Below, piece after piece: positions 42,521 to 51,715 of a DNA stretch of 64,000 nucleotides. Origin of the DNA: Parabacteroides sp. PF5-6 (GTDB taxonomy: Bacteria; Bacteroidota; Bacteroidia; Bacteroidales; Tannerellaceae). The stretch covers positions 62,001-126,000 of the forward strand of contig NZ_JAQFIN010000011.1 in assembly GCF_029504695.1 (NCBI RefSeq). Direction: 5' to 3'. Position 1 is the stretch's first letter, and every line of letters starts with the position of its first letter. The notes under the pieces were generated by a model. The model was not told where the DNA came from, did no database searches, and saw nothing but the letters and a program-made list of their open reading frames with translations. The translations under genes and the position numbers were made by a program.

Positions 42521-45403
42521 TCAAGCAAATGAGTTGAGGTATTCCGTCAGGCTGTCTTCGCGTTCGAGTTCCATTTTCTTGCGCAGGCGGTAGCGGAGGG
42601 TTTCGGCGCCGCGCACGGAGATATTCAACAGGGGGGCGATCTCTTTGGAGGAGAGGCCCATCTTGACGTAGGCGCACATCTTGATTTCGCTGGTGCTTAG
42701 GTCGGGATGCCTCTCGCGCACGCGCTTCATAAAGTTGTTGTGTACGAGGTTGAACTGTTCTTCGAAGCGTTTGAGGGCGTCGTCGGACTCGATATTGCTG
42801 TCGATACTGTTGTTCAGGGCCAGTAGCATGCGTTTGCTTTTGACAAAGGCATCGCCTTTCATCTCGCCGGTGATCTTGGAGAGTTCCTGTTTGATGGAAA
42901 GCAGGATTTCGTTCTTGCGCGAGAAATGGATCATCAGGTTGGCCATCTCCTGGCTTTTGAAGGTCAGTTCCTGTTCCAGGTTTTCGTTTTTGAGGGCGGC
43001 AATCTCCTGCTCTTTGCGGAAACGTTCCCGGTCATATTCCTGTTCTTTGAGCATCATCTCTTGCTCTTTTTGGGCCAGGGCCGCTTTGCGTTTGCGGGCA
43101 ATGCGGCGGTCTTCCCATTTATACAGGTAATAAAGCGCGGCCAGCGCCATCAATAGATAGAGGATCCAGGCGTAGAGCGTGCGATACCAGGGCGGCAGGA
43201 TGGTGAAGGCATAATGCTGGATGGCATTTTCCCCGTCCGGCAGCAAGACTTCGACTTCAAAGATATAATCTCCTTCCGCCAGGTTACTGTATTCCTTGAC
43301 TGTGGCGGAGGTGGGTTCCGACCACAGGGCGTCAGGCAAGAGGCGGTAGCGATACTCCGCGTGGCCGGTCTGTCCGAAAGAGCGGAGCGCGTATTGGAAG
43401 CGGAGCGCGTTCTGTCGGTAGGGTATCTCGGAGGTCGCGATGTGGTGACTTATATTGTCGGTATAGATCAGGGAGTCTTTCGGATAGGATATATAGACGT
43501 TTTGAATAAAAAGGTCTTTACGCTGTTGCGCGGCAGAGCGTTCGGTATTCAATAGAGCAAATCCCCGCTCGTTCGGGATAATGGCTTTATGGGTTTCCAC
43601 GGGAACCAATGCTTCGTATTCCCGGATAAAATCGATCTGGGAAGCACTGAAGGGGAAATGCATACTTTGAATAGGGGTTCCTGCGGCGAACTGCAATACC
43701 TGTATCCGGTCGGGCGAAAGGGCAAACAACGTACTGTCGATCGTTGTGATCTGAGAGTAGCTTGTGTTCGGCGATAGGAAGCTATTGAGCATTTCATCGC
43801 GCACGATCTGTTCCGAAGCCGGATCGTATTGGTAAATACCCGATAAGGTGCTGAAACGCAGTTTGCCGAAGATATAATGCGCATATAAATCCCGGATGGT
43901 CTCAAACCCATTGCTCTCGTTAAATAGCCGGGCATTGTCTTTGCGCGTGAATGTGGCGGGATCGATCTCTACGCGGGTCATGCCCTGGTGCATATCCCGG
44001 ATCCAGATGGTATAGTCGGACTCAAAAAAGACGGTTTTCATCCAGGAAGAGACGCCTTCCACCCGGTGGATGATATGCCATTTCCCGTTTTGCTTTTCGA
44101 TCATAAAGAGTCCGTCGTACGAGCCGATCCAGCAACGGCCGGGTTCATGCTCTAAGGGATGACAAATCAAGGCGCCGCGGAAAGAGGGGATGGCTTCGAT
44201 CGTATTTCCTTTGATCAGGAAAAGCCCTTTGTCGTGCAGGCAGAAGATCTCGTCGCCCACCTTTTCCAGTCCCCAGACCTGCCCGCTCAATTCGGCAATC
44301 AATTCCGGATTGATCGCGTTCTCGCCCATAGCTATCGGATACGGCAGGTGGAAAAGTCCCCGGTTGGTACCCAGATACAATCTGTCGTCGTGGATGATCG
44401 CCGCATATCCGGCCCCTTTGGAGTAGGGGCTGGTGTATAAATTTGTCAGGGAGTTATGCAAAGAGATATAATCGATCCCGTTATCCAGCCCCAGCCATAA
44501 GTCGCCGGAGCGGTCGAAACTGACGGTCAGCACCGTATTGTTCTGCAGGCCGTTCTGCTCGTTGTAATAGCTGAAAACGCCGGTTTGCGTATCGATCAGT
44601 AAAAGCCCTTTGTGGATGGTGCCTATGGCAATATGGTTGTCGGAGACCGCCAGGGAGAACACTTCGTTGCGGCGCATAAACTCTTCGGCTCCGGTCACAA
44701 TCGGTTCGACACCTTCGGTGGTACCGTAAAACAATCCGTCGAAAGTGGTGGCGGCAAGGAAGCCGTTGCGGTAGGGCACAATGGCGCGGATCGATTTGTT
44801 ACTGACCGATTCGCTGCCCGGAGCCGGGATCCAGGTATTTCCCACCAGCATCCAGATGCCGTTGAACGTGCCCACGTAGAGTATCCCGTTGATCACCGCC
44901 GAGCAATCGATCTTGAAATCGGAGGGGACAGCGGTGAACGTATCGCCGATCTGCTTGACGATATGGCGGTCGGACACGTAATAGAGCATATTATCCAACT
45001 CAAACACGCCCCAGTATCCCCCATACATATTATACTGCTCGTTGAACCGCGGGGAGAGGGCGGTATAAACCAGTTCGCCCGACTCCCTGGGTTCCAGGTA
45101 GCCGAACTCACTTTCTCCGCCGACATAGATACGTCCCTGCTTGGGGGAGACATAGACCGAGCGGGCATCCGAGCCGTTCTGCATCGGGTAGAGCTGCCAG
45201 TCGTTGCCGTCGTATTGCAGTACGCCGTTTTTATTGGCGCAGAAGATATGGTTGTTGTCGTACGCCCGGATCTGCCAGGTCTGCGCCCCTCGTCCGAAGA
45301 GATCTTTCTTGTAGTTGATAATAAAAGAATTCCATTGCGCCCAGGCAAGTGCCGGCAGCAAAAAGAAGAAGAATAAGTATATCACTCTGATGGAACTCCG
45401 CAT
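42521..45403 (-). CDS. Membrane-spanning regulator: two-component-propeller sensor with LuxR-type HTH
   Basis: A 960-residue protein. A signal peptide (to about 22) is followed by a periplasmic double beta-propeller of two-component-regulator repeats (GRGAQTWQIRAYDNNHIFCA, FDRSGDLWLGLDNGIDYI) and a Y_Y_Y-type domain near 655-735. A transmembrane segment lies at about 740-762, then a long coiled coil to about 830, and a C-terminal LuxR/GerE-like HTH at about 905-953 (LSTSEIKMCAYVKMGLSSKE, then SVRGAETLRYRLRKKM). It has no kinase or receiver domain, so the sensed signal would pass straight to DNA binding. Its place upstream of susC, in the same direction, makes it the likely PUL 2 regulator. 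Confidence 0.88.
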   Translation of the reverse strand: MRSSIRVIYLFFFFLLPALAWAQWNSFIINYKKDLFGRGAQTWQIRAYDNNHIFCANKNGVLQYDGNDWQLYPMQNGSDARSVYVSPKQGRIYVGGESEFGYLEPRESGELVYTALSPRFNEQYNMYGGYWGVFELDNMLYYVSDRHIVKQIGDTFTAVPSDFKIDCSAVINGILYVGTFNGIWMLVGNTWIPAPGSESVSNKSIRAIVPYRNGFLAATTFDGLFYGTTEGVEPIVTGAEEFMRRNEVFSLAVSDNHIAIGTIHKGLLLIDTQTGVFSYYNEQNGLQNNTVLTVSFDRSGDLWLGLDNGIDYISLHNSLTNLYTSPYSKGAGYAAIIHDDRLYLGTNRGLFHLPYPIAMGENAINPELIAELSGQVWGLEKVGDEIFCLHDKGLFLIKGNTIEAIPSFRGALICHPLEHEPGRCWIGSYDGLFMIEKQNGKWHIIHRVEGVSSWMKTVFFESDYTIWIRDMHQGMTRVEIDPATFTRKDNARLFNESNGFETIRDLYAHYIFGKLRFSTLSGIYQYDPASEQIVRDEMLNSFLSPNTSYSQITTIDSTLFALSPDRIQVLQFAAGTPIQSMHFPFSASQIDFIREYEALVPVETHKAIIPNERGFALLNTERSAAQQRKDLFIQNVYISYPKDSLIYTDNISHHIATSEIPYRQNALRFQYALRSFGQTGHAEYRYRLLPDALWSEPTSATVKEYSNLAEGDYIFEVEVLLPDGENAIQHYAFTILPPWYRTLYAWILYLLMALAALYYLYKWEDRRIARKRKAALAQKEQEMMLKEQEYDRERFRKEQEIAALKNENLEQELTFKSQEMANLMIHFSRKNEILLSIKQELSKITGEMKGDAFVKSKRMLLALNNSIDSNIESDDALKRFEEQFNLVHNNFMKRVRERHPDLSTSEIKMCAYVKMGLSSKEIAPLLNISVRGAETLRYRLRKKMELEREDSLTEYLNSFA

Positions 45404-45440
45404 AATAGATTTTAAAGGCTTTTACAATAACAAAAGAACA

Positions 45441-45473
45441 AAAAAAATCCTGAAAGTATAACTTCCAGGATCT
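45441..45473 (-). terminator. Terminator of tRNA-Gln
   Basis: On the minus strand ATCCTG pairs with CAGGAT around an AAGTTATACTTT-type loop, followed by eight T. It lies about 16 bp after the tRNA 3' end. Confidence 0.75.
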
Positions 45474-45488
45474 TTATTTTATTATTCG

Positions 45489-45559
45489 TTGTCTCACTAA
45501 GATTCGAACTTAGACAGGCAGAACCAAAATCTGCAGTGCTACCATTACACCATGAGACA
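45489..45559 (-). tRNA. tRNA-Gln (UUG)
   Basis: 71 nt on the minus strand. The acceptor stem TGTCTCA / TGAGACA has discriminator A. The D arm contains GGTGTAATGG, the anticodon stem GCAGA / TCTGC encloses TTTTGGT (anticodon TTG), and the T arm has AAGTTCGAATCTT. CCA is not encoded. Confidence 0.95.
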
Positions 45560-45586
45560 ATCCGATGCTTTTCTGCAAAAGCGTTG

Positions 45587-45617
45587 CAAAGGTAGGTATT
45601 TTATCTTACGATGCAAA
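45587..45617 (-). promoter_or_regulatory. Promoter of tRNA-Gln
   Basis: On the minus strand TTTG (45617-45614), 19 bp, then TACCTTTG (45594-45587). The following CAACGC is the same as in the tRNA-Leu promoter. Confidence 0.85.
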
Positions 45618-45655
45618 TATTTTGCCGGTTTTTTCTGCCTGTGTTGCTGCGGATC

Positions 45656-46954
45656 TTATTTGGCGATCAACAGGAAATAGTTCTTCTTTCCTTTTTGAAC
45701 CAACAGATACTTGTCGTTCAATAGGTTGGAAGTGTTGATTGTCATGTCCTGATCGGTCAGTTTCTCCTTGTTCAGGCTTACCCCGCCGCTCTGTACCAGT
45801 TTGCGCATCTCGCCTTTGGAGGGGAATACGGCTGCTTTTTCGGTAAACAGATCGATCGCTTTGATGCCTTCTTTCAGGTCGTTATAAGCGACTTCGAACT
45901 GAGGAACGCCTTCGAAGACGGCCAATAAGGTGTCTTCATCGAGCTTCTTCAGCGATTCGGAAGTGGAGTTGCCGAACAGGATATTCGAAGCTTCCACGGC
46001 TGCGTCGTAATCTTCTTCGGAGTGAACCATAACGGTGATCTCTCGGGCTAAGCGTTTCTGGATGGCCCGCAGGTGAGGAGCCGCTTCCTGTTCTTTCTCC
46101 AGTGCGAGGATTTCTTCCTGCGACAGGGCGGTGAAGATCCGGATATACTTGGCGGCATCCGCGTCGCTCACGTTGAGCCAGAACTGATAGAACTTATACG
46201 GAGAGGTGTAGCGGCGATCGAGCCAGACGTTGCCCGACTCCGTTTTCCCGAACTTGCCTCCGTCGGCTTTGGTGATCAACGGACAAACCAGAGCGAAAGC
46301 TTCAGCTTCCGATCCCAGTTTGCGGCGGATCAGTTCCGTGCCGGTGGTGATATTCCCCCATTGGTCGGAGCCACCCATCTGCAGGCGAACGCCTTCGTGC
46401 TGGTAGAGGTATAGATAATCGTATCCTTGCAAGAGTTGATAAGAAAATTCTGTAAAAGATAAACCGGTGTTCGACTCGCCACTCAACCGCTTCTTCACGG
46501 AGTCTTTGGCCATCATATAATTCACGGTCAGGTGTTTCCCGATATCCCGGATGAAATCAAGGAAAGAATAATTCTTCATCCAGTCGTAGTTGTTCACTAA
46601 CTTCGCCGCGTTGGGCGCGTCCGAGTCGAAGTCGAGAAACTTCGCCAACTGTTTTTTGATACTTTCCTGATTGTGACGGAGTGCTTCTTCGTCTAACAAA
46701 TTACGTTCGGCCGACTTCATCGACGGGTCACCGATCATGCCGGTAGCTCCTCCGACCAACGCGATCGGACGGTGTCCGGCACGTTGAAAATGCCTGAGCA
46801 TCATCACGCTGACCAGGTGGCCGATATGCAAGGAGTCGGCTGTAGGATCGATCCCCACATAGGCTGAAGTCATCCCTTTTTGTAATTGTTCCTCTGTACC
46901 GGGCATCAGATCATGGATCATGCCCCTCCATCTTAGTTCTTCTACAAAATTCAT
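45656..46954 (-). CDS. tyrS: Tyrosyl-tRNA synthetase
   Basis: A 432-residue class I synthetase. It shows [20 protein letters not shown] with the HIGH motif, [33 protein letters not shown], and the KMSKS-equivalent KFGKT. The C-terminal S4-like RNA-binding domain is present ([19 protein letters not shown]). Length is normal. A minus-strand TACCTTTG box lies at 46998-47005, inside the end of the upstream hydrolase gene region. Confidence 0.96.
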   Translation of the reverse strand: MNFVEELRWRGMIHDLMPGTEEQLQKGMTSAYVGIDPTADSLHIGHLVSVMMLRHFQRAGHRPIALVGGATGMIGDPSMKSAERNLLDEEALRHNQESIKKQLAKFLDFDSDAPNAAKLVNNYDWMKNYSFLDFIRDIGKHLTVNYMMAKDSVKKRLSGESNTGLSFTEFSYQLLQGYDYLYLYQHEGVRLQMGGSDQWGNITTGTELIRRKLGSEAEAFALVCPLITKADGGKFGKTESGNVWLDRRYTSPYKFYQFWLNVSDADAAKYIRIFTALSQEEILALEKEQEAAPHLRAIQKRLAREITVMVHSEEDYDAAVEASNILFGNSTSESLKKLDEDTLLAVFEGVPQFEVAYNDLKEGIKAIDLFTEKAAVFPSKGEMRKLVQSGGVSLNKEKLTDQDMTINTSNLLNDKYLLVQKGKKNYFLLIAK

Positions 46955-46997
46955 CGAATTAAATTATAACATATTAATAGTTAAAAAAGAATAGCGC

Positions 46998-47005
46998 CAA
47001 AGGTA
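46998..47005 (-). promoter_or_regulatory. -7 box upstream of tyrS
   Basis: TACCTTTG on the minus strand, about 43 bp before the tyrS start. A TTTG lies 17 bp further upstream (47026-47023), slightly closer than usual. Confidence 0.55.
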
Positions 47006-47009
47006 CGAC

Positions 47010-47648
47010 TTATTTAAGGAAACAAAAAATAGACGTGGTATTTTCAGCTAATTTGAAACTGATCGTCTCCAGCGGAAGGGAGAGGGCATCGGCCAGCTGT
47101 TGGTAGACAGCCTGTATGGATGTTTCCGCTTCATCGGTTTCCGCCAATAAGCGGTCGGGCCAGGCTTTTCGCAGGGCTTCCGGGTTGAAACGTGAGCCGA
47201 AGGAGAGGTAAAAGCCCTGTGCGATCAGTTGCTCCGCCAGTTCCGGTTTGCCGCGGAAGCCATGAATGATCCAGGGTTGGGTGGGGGTGATTTCTTTTTT
47301 TATCGCTGATAATTCTTGCCAGGCTTTGACGCAATGGATAATCAGGGGCTTCCCGATCTGTTCGGCAACTAAGGCCTGGGTCTTGAATAGCTGTTGTTGG
47401 AGGGTGAAATCAGTTGCCACGAGTTTATCCAGGCCGGCTTCGCCGATGGCGACGGTCTGAGGCAGGGTGGCCTGTTGGCGCAGTTGCGCCAGTTGCTCCT
47501 CTACATTATATATATAGGCGGGGTGGATGCCGTAGGAACGATAGGGGGCATCTGTTTCATCTGGCTGCTCCTTGATCAGGATATTGACGATCTCAAGGGC
47601 TGAGGGGGCGCCGGAGGGGTGGTGGGTGTGGATATTGTAGAGATTCAT
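47010..47648 (-). CDS. TatD-like metal-dependent hydrolase
   Basis: A 212-residue protein of the TatD DNase family. The metal-binding HTHH motif is at 7-10 (NIHTHHP), a catalytic-type AIGEAGLD near 88-95, PLIIHCVKAW, WIIHGFRGKPE and LLAETDEA follow. It is shorter than canonical TatD (about 260), as is usual for this Bacteroidales group. Substrate is not certain. It shares a strand with tyrS and the yidD-rnpA cluster. Confidence 0.85.
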   Translation of the reverse strand: MNLYNIHTHHPSGAPSALEIVNILIKEQPDETDAPYRSYGIHPAYIYNVEEQLAQLRQQATLPQTVAIGEAGLDKLVATDFTLQQQLFKTQALVAEQIGKPLIIHCVKAWQELSAIKKEITPTQPWIIHGFRGKPELAEQLIAQGFYLSFGSRFNPEALRKAWPDRLLAETDEAETSIQAVYQQLADALSLPLETISFKLAENTTSIFCFLK

Positions 47649-47659
47649 TTGATTATATC

Positions 47660-47752
47660 TTTAAGTCTTTTAGGTCTTTTAGGTCTTTTAGGAGTTTTAG
47701 GAGTTTTAGGTCTTTTAGGACTTTAAAGACCTAAAAGACTTAAAAGACCTTG
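47660..47752. repeat. Nonamer tandem repeat with inverted partner between the TatD-like gene and yidD
   Basis: About seven copies of GGTCTTTTA or GGAGTTTTA at a 9-nt period (47668-47725) are followed by the complement (AAAGACCTAAAAGACTTAAA, 47723-47749). The repeat can fold in several registers. The gap holds no gene. Confidence 0.8.
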
Positions 47753-47757
47753 ATCTC

Positions 47758-47982
47758 CTAAGGCACCGGATCGTAGCCGCTTCCTCCCCAGGGGTGGCAG
47801 CTGGCGATGCGTTTGGCGGCCAGCCAGAGGCCTTTGATGGGGCCATGTTTCTTGAGCGCCTGCACGGCATATTCCGAACAGGTAGGGGTGTACCTGCACG
47901 ATGCCGGTGTCATAGGCGAAATGCAATACTTATAGAAATAGACCGGCAAAAGCAATAAGGAGGTAAAGAATTTCCGTATCAT
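47758..47982 (-). CDS. yidD: Membrane protein insertion efficiency factor YidD
   Basis: A 74-residue small protein with the family signature [23 protein letters not shown] and [13 protein letters not shown]. It assists YidC-dependent insertion of membrane proteins. An amphipathic N-terminal helix is present. It overlaps rnpA by 4 bp, the conserved bacterial pairing. Confidence 0.95.
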   Translation of the reverse strand: MIRKFFTSLLLLPVYFYKYCISPMTPASCRYTPTCSEYAVQALKKHGPIKGLWLAAKRIASCHPWGGSGYDPVP

Positions 47983-48371
47983 ATTTTCTCCCGCAAGATA
48001 CGGATTGCCTTCGACATAGCCTTCTCCATCTGCTGAAAAGTATGGAGTTCGTTGTCCAGATAGAGGAAAGCCACCAATAGGTGTTTGTCTTTGGCTTCCA
48101 GGGCGGTGAACAGTTCGGGTTTGCGCAGGCGGTAGGATTCGCGGACCTGTCGTTTGATCCGGTTACGTTTGACGGCACGTTTGAATTTCTTTTTCGAAAC
48201 ACTGACCAGGAAGGCCGAGCGGGCGGGCATCGGTTCGCTTAGGGGCAAAAAAATCACCCGTAGTGGATACGCTATAAACGATTGACCTTCTGCGAACAAC
48301 AGGTCAATATAACGTTTCCACGACAGGCGTTCTTCTTTGGATAAGGTATATCCTTGCGGTGTTGTTGTCAT
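47979..48371 (-). CDS. rnpA: Ribonuclease P protein component
   Basis: A 130-residue basic protein that supports the RNase P RNA in tRNA 5' processing. The RNR motif reads [20 protein letters not shown]. The start at 48371 ([16 protein letters not shown]) overlaps the hemD stop by 4 bp (ATGA) and matches the family opening. A longer frame upstream lies inside hemD and is not used. Confidence 0.94.
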   Translation of the reverse strand: MTTTPQGYTLSKEERLSWKRYIDLLFAEGQSFIAYPLRVIFLPLSEPMPARSAFLVSVSKKKFKRAVKRNRIKRQVRESYRLRKPELFTALEAKDKHLLVAFLYLDNELHTFQQMEKAMSKAIRILREKI

Positions 48372-49123
48372 TTCTTTCCGGACGCCTTCTTCAGATACTG
48401 ATCCAAAGCGGCAGTCATAGAGGGAGCTTCCGGGGTGGGCGCTTCCACGTCCAGGCGGAGGCCTGCTTCTTTCACCGCTTTCGCGGTGGTCGGGCCGAAG
48501 CATCCGATCTTAATATCTTCCTGCTTGAAGTCCGGGAAGTTCTTCAACAGGGAAGAGATACCGGACGGGCTGAAAAATACTAACATATCATAATCGAAAG
48601 TCTCCTCTTTCGAAAATTCATTACTTACCGTACGATACATGATCGCTTTGGTATAATCGATTTTCTTTGTGTCGAGCATCGCGAATAAATCGTCTTTATG
48701 CACATCCGACACGGGAGCCAGATATTTCTCTTTCGCATGTTTGGCGATAAGGACGACCAGGTCTTCGGGTTTGCCTGTCCCATAAAAAATCTTTCTCTTT
48801 CTGTAAACAATGTATTTCTGCAGATAGACTGCGATCTGTTCGGTCATACAGAAATACTTCATGGTCTCGGGAACGGTAACCCTCAACTCTTCGCATAGAT
48901 GAAAAAAATGATCGATCGCCGTCCGGGCGGTAAAAATAACCGCGGAATAGTCTAAAATGGCAATTCGTTGTTGTCTGAATTCTTTGGCTGATACAGCCTC
49001 CACTTTGATGAAAGGACGAAAATCAATCTCAACTCCGTATTTCTCTGCAATATCGAAATAAGGAGATTTCTCTGATGCAGGTTCCGGTTGTGACACCAGC
49101 ATTTTTTTAATATTCAACGCCAT
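48368..49123 (-). CDS. hemD: Uroporphyrinogen-III synthase-like protein
   Basis: A 251-residue protein with the two-lobe HemD fold; sequence conservation is low in this family. Recognisable parts are ILDYSAVIFTARTAIDHFF near 73-91 and DYDMLVFFSPSGISSLLKNF with IGCFGPTTAKAVKEAGLRLD near 180-225. It would close the linear tetrapyrrole to uroporphyrinogen III, although many gut Bacteroidales lack the full pathway, so activity is uncertain. It overlaps the DUF4271 gene by 10 bp and rnpA by 4 bp. Confidence 0.85.
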   Translation of the reverse strand: MALNIKKMLVSQPEPASEKSPYFDIAEKYGVEIDFRPFIKVEAVSAKEFRQQRIAILDYSAVIFTARTAIDHFFHLCEELRVTVPETMKYFCMTEQIAVYLQKYIVYRKRKIFYGTGKPEDLVVLIAKHAKEKYLAPVSDVHKDDLFAMLDTKKIDYTKAIMYRTVSNEFSKEETFDYDMLVFFSPSGISSLLKNFPDFKQEDIKIGCFGPTTAKAVKEAGLRLDVEAPTPEAPSMTAALDQYLKKASGKK

Positions 49124-49842
49124 AAAGTACTCACATCGATAAAGTTATACAAAAACTCAACGCCTTTAAATAATAAGAATAAAGGCATAATTTCTTGGGC
49201 GCAAAGGTACAAAAAGAAAAATAATAAACCGTCCTCTTTTATCTGAAATATTCGTATAGACTTGTAAAATATTACAAAACGACACAAGATGTAGAGAAAG
49301 AAAAACAAAAGGAGAGAGAAGATCGGCTGAATATTACTGAAAAACGAGAGGATGATCAATGGATAGAATAAGATTCCTCCCGACTCTATGGTTGCTATAT
49401 AATTGATTTTCCACAGCTTAGTACGCTCTGGGTCGGCGAATGTCCAACCGAAAAGCCGATAAATCCCCTGTTTGAAAAAATAGAAAAGTGTAATCACCGC
49501 CAGGGAAATACCGATACAGCTCAGGATTGTCTTTAGAGAGCCAACCGGTAGCTGAAGGATTGTAATTCCGGCATAATAGGCAAACAGGGCACACAGAAGC
49601 AGGGCCTGGAAAATCATAAAAATATGGAAGAGCCACTGGTTTTCTTTGATATTGCCCAGTGTCACTTCAAACAGGCTTTGCCGTTGTTTGACGTGCACCA
49701 CATTCTTCATCATCTTGGAGAACTGCCGGAAGTGGGAGTTGAAGATCAAGGCAAAGGTCAGAAAGAGGAATAACAGGATGGCAAAGATCACATCTTTGAC
49801 CAATTGATATTCCCCTATCTGTATGCCTATATAACCTTCCAT
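49114..49842 (-). CDS. DUF4271 multi-pass membrane protein
   Basis: A 242-residue protein with about seven hydrophobic segments and no catalytic motif. It is the Bacteroidetes-specific partner usually found directly upstream of hemD, and the 10-bp overlap here repeats that arrangement. The N-terminal part reads VKDVIFAILLFLFLTFALIF, then FRQFSKMMKNVVHVKQRQSL. Function unknown. Confidence 0.85.
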   Translation of the reverse strand: MEGYIGIQIGEYQLVKDVIFAILLFLFLTFALIFNSHFRQFSKMMKNVVHVKQRQSLFEVTLGNIKENQWLFHIFMIFQALLLCALFAYYAGITILQLPVGSLKTILSCIGISLAVITLFYFFKQGIYRLFGWTFADPERTKLWKINYIATIESGGILFYPLIILSFFSNIQPIFSLLLFFFLYILCRFVIFYKSIRIFQIKEDGLLFFFLYLCAQEIMPLFLLFKGVEFLYNFIDVSTLWR

Positions 49843-49860
49843 TGAATTTAACGTTGAATT

Positions 49861-49952
49861 GAAAATCGCTTAGCGAAGCGTAAAGCAAAGTTGAAAGTTG
49901 AAAGTTGAGGTCGTATTTGAAACGCTTTCAACTTTCAACTTTCAACTTTCCA
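49861..49952. repeat. Facing GTTGAAA heptamer repeats between lpdA and DUF4271
   Basis: GTTGAAA heptamers (about 49890-49908) face TTTCAAC heptamers (about 49927-49948), giving a stem of about 24 bp. A small hairpin CGCTT-AGCG-AAGCG (49867-49880) precedes them. It lies just after the lpdA stop and could end or protect that message. Confidence 0.75.
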
Positions 49953-51302
49953 CTAAGAAAATACTGCCTCTTTAAGGATTTCCCCAACGGTTGGGTGGGG
50001 GAAAACGAACGAGCCAAATTCTTCCGCTTTCATTCCTTTTTCGATGGCGATGCCGGCGATGATAATCAGTTCGGATGCCGGGTTGCCCAATAGGTGGGCG
50101 CCGATCACCGTCTGGTCTTCCGCCAGGATCAGTTTGCATACGCCGTTGCCCATCTCGTTCTCTGCCACGAAGCGACCGGAGAAAGCCATGGGGATCTTCT
50201 TCACCGTATAGTTTGTACCGGCAGCCTGCAGTTCCTCTTCGGTAGCGCCGACGCCGGCGATTTCCGGATTGGTGTACACCACGCCGGGGATCGCTTTGTA
50301 GCTCATCGGTTTGTTTTTGCCGGCGATATGGTTGATCGCCACCTCCGCCTCGCTCACGGCCGTATGTGCCAGGAGAGAATAGCCCGTGATGTCGCCACAG
50401 GCATACACATTGGGAACCGAAGTCTGCATATATTCGTTCACTTTGATGCCGTTGCGGAACAGTTCCACGCCCAGTTCTTCCAGTCCGAAACCTTTGGTTA
50501 CCGGCCGACGCCCTACGCTCAACAATACCTTCTCACCCTCTAAAACGACGGTTTCACCGTCCTTTTCCAGGCTTACCTGCTGTCCGTTCACCGCTGTCAC
50601 CTTATGGCTGAGGTAGAATTTCACACCTCTTTTGGCATATTCCGCCTGCAGCAGATCCGACAATTCGCGGTCCATCGGGCCGAGGCATTTGTCCAACATC
50701 TCCACCACGTGTACTTCCGTGCCGAGGCTATTGAAGAACGAAGCAAACTCCATACCGATCACGCCCCCGCCGATCACAATCAGCGAAGCGGGCAATTCTT
50801 TACTTTGCAAGGCTTCCCGGCTGGTCCAGAATTCTGTTTCACTCAGGCCGGGGATCGGCGGAACGATCGCTTCCGAGCCGGTGCACAACAATAGATGAGC
50901 GGCTTCGTATGTATTCTCTCCGCTGGCGATGGTGAGTGTGCCGTCGGCTATTCTGCCTTGGATCGCTGCTTCGCCGTTGATCACTTCCACCTGGCCGTTC
51001 GCCATTTTCATGCGGATCCCGGCGACAAGTTTCTTGACAACCTTATTCTTCCGCGCGATAATCTTCGATAGATCGAACTCCGGATTCTCCGCTTTCACCG
51101 CGTATTTCGCCGCCGATTTGATCGTATCATACGTCTTGGCGGAATACAATAAGGTCTTGGTCGGGATACATCCTTCATTCAGGCATACACCGCCCAGCGC
51201 GTTTTTCTCGAAAAGGATTACGGATAAGCCGGCATGTGCCGCCCGTTCTGCCGCGGTATATCCGGCAGGACCGCCTCCGATAATGGCTACATCGTACTTC
51301 AT
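49953..51302 (-). CDS. lpdA: Dihydrolipoyl dehydrogenase
   Basis: A 449-residue FAD enzyme that reoxidises dihydrolipoamide, or serves the glycine cleavage or branched-chain complexes. FAD motif GGGPAG at 9-14, the redox disulfide C40-C45 in GGVCLNEGCIPTKT, the NAD motif VIGGGVIGMEFASFF, the second FAD block VYACGDITG, and the C-terminal active-site HPTVGEIL. No E2 or other complex gene is adjacent, so the complex it serves cannot be told from this window. Confidence 0.95.
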   Translation of the reverse strand: MKYDVAIIGGGPAGYTAAERAAHAGLSVILFEKNALGGVCLNEGCIPTKTLLYSAKTYDTIKSAAKYAVKAENPEFDLSKIIARKNKVVKKLVAGIRMKMANGQVEVINGEAAIQGRIADGTLTIASGENTYEAAHLLLCTGSEAIVPPIPGLSETEFWTSREALQSKELPASLIVIGGGVIGMEFASFFNSLGTEVHVVEMLDKCLGPMDRELSDLLQAEYAKRGVKFYLSHKVTAVNGQQVSLEKDGETVVLEGEKVLLSVGRRPVTKGFGLEELGVELFRNGIKVNEYMQTSVPNVYACGDITGYSLLAHTAVSEAEVAINHIAGKNKPMSYKAIPGVVYTNPEIAGVGATEEELQAAGTNYTVKKIPMAFSGRFVAENEMGNGVCKLILAEDQTVIGAHLLGNPASELIIIAGIAIEKGMKAEEFGSFVFPHPTVGEILKEAVFS

Positions 51303-51313
51303 GTTGCTTAGAT

Positions 51314-51715
51314 TTAATTGATTTGAATATTTGGGTTTATAGCTATAAGCGTATTTAAAAAGTCCTCTTTGTCTCTTTCTTTCAACCGTATTTTCGGGCT
51401 GGTTCGGGCTTCGCCTCCGAAGGTATAATACACCTGGAATGTATAGTTGTCATAAAAGCTGATTCGGTCGATCGCTTGGATTTCAAACTGATGCGCGCCC
51501 AGCATTAACCGGTTGTTATCCGTTATCTGGATATGCCGGGTATTGCTTCTGCGCAGAATAAAATACAAAACGACCAGATTCAGGGAAAAGGATATCACGG
51601 GTCCCCATTCCTGGCGGATCGATAGATAAATAAGCGCTGCAAAATAAAGAACAAGAAAAACGCACAGTGCTGTTTTCCAATTTTTTGAATAATCAATTCC
51701 ATACGCTGCTTTCAT
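51314..51715 (-). CDS. Small membrane protein with PH-like tail
   Basis: A 133-residue protein with two transmembrane helices at about 15-33 and 38-54, then a beta-rich soluble part (NRLMLGAHQFEIQAIDRISF). It overlaps the next upstream gene by 4 bp, and the two are similar in layout: two helices followed by a compact PH-like domain. Family not recognised by name; likely a bacterial PH-domain relative. Confidence 0.7.
   Translation of the reverse strand: MKAAYGIDYSKNWKTALCVFLVLYFAALIYLSIRQEWGPVISFSLNLVVLYFILRRSNTRHIQITDNNRLMLGAHQFEIQAIDRISFYDNYTFQVYYTFGGEARTSPKIRLKERDKEDFLNTLIAINPNIQIN

Noticed and set aside
48372-48503. Longer RnpA frame starting at 48503
   Set aside because: The extra 44 codons lie inside hemD and are arginine/proline-rich without similarity to the family; the ATGA overlap supports the start at 48371.
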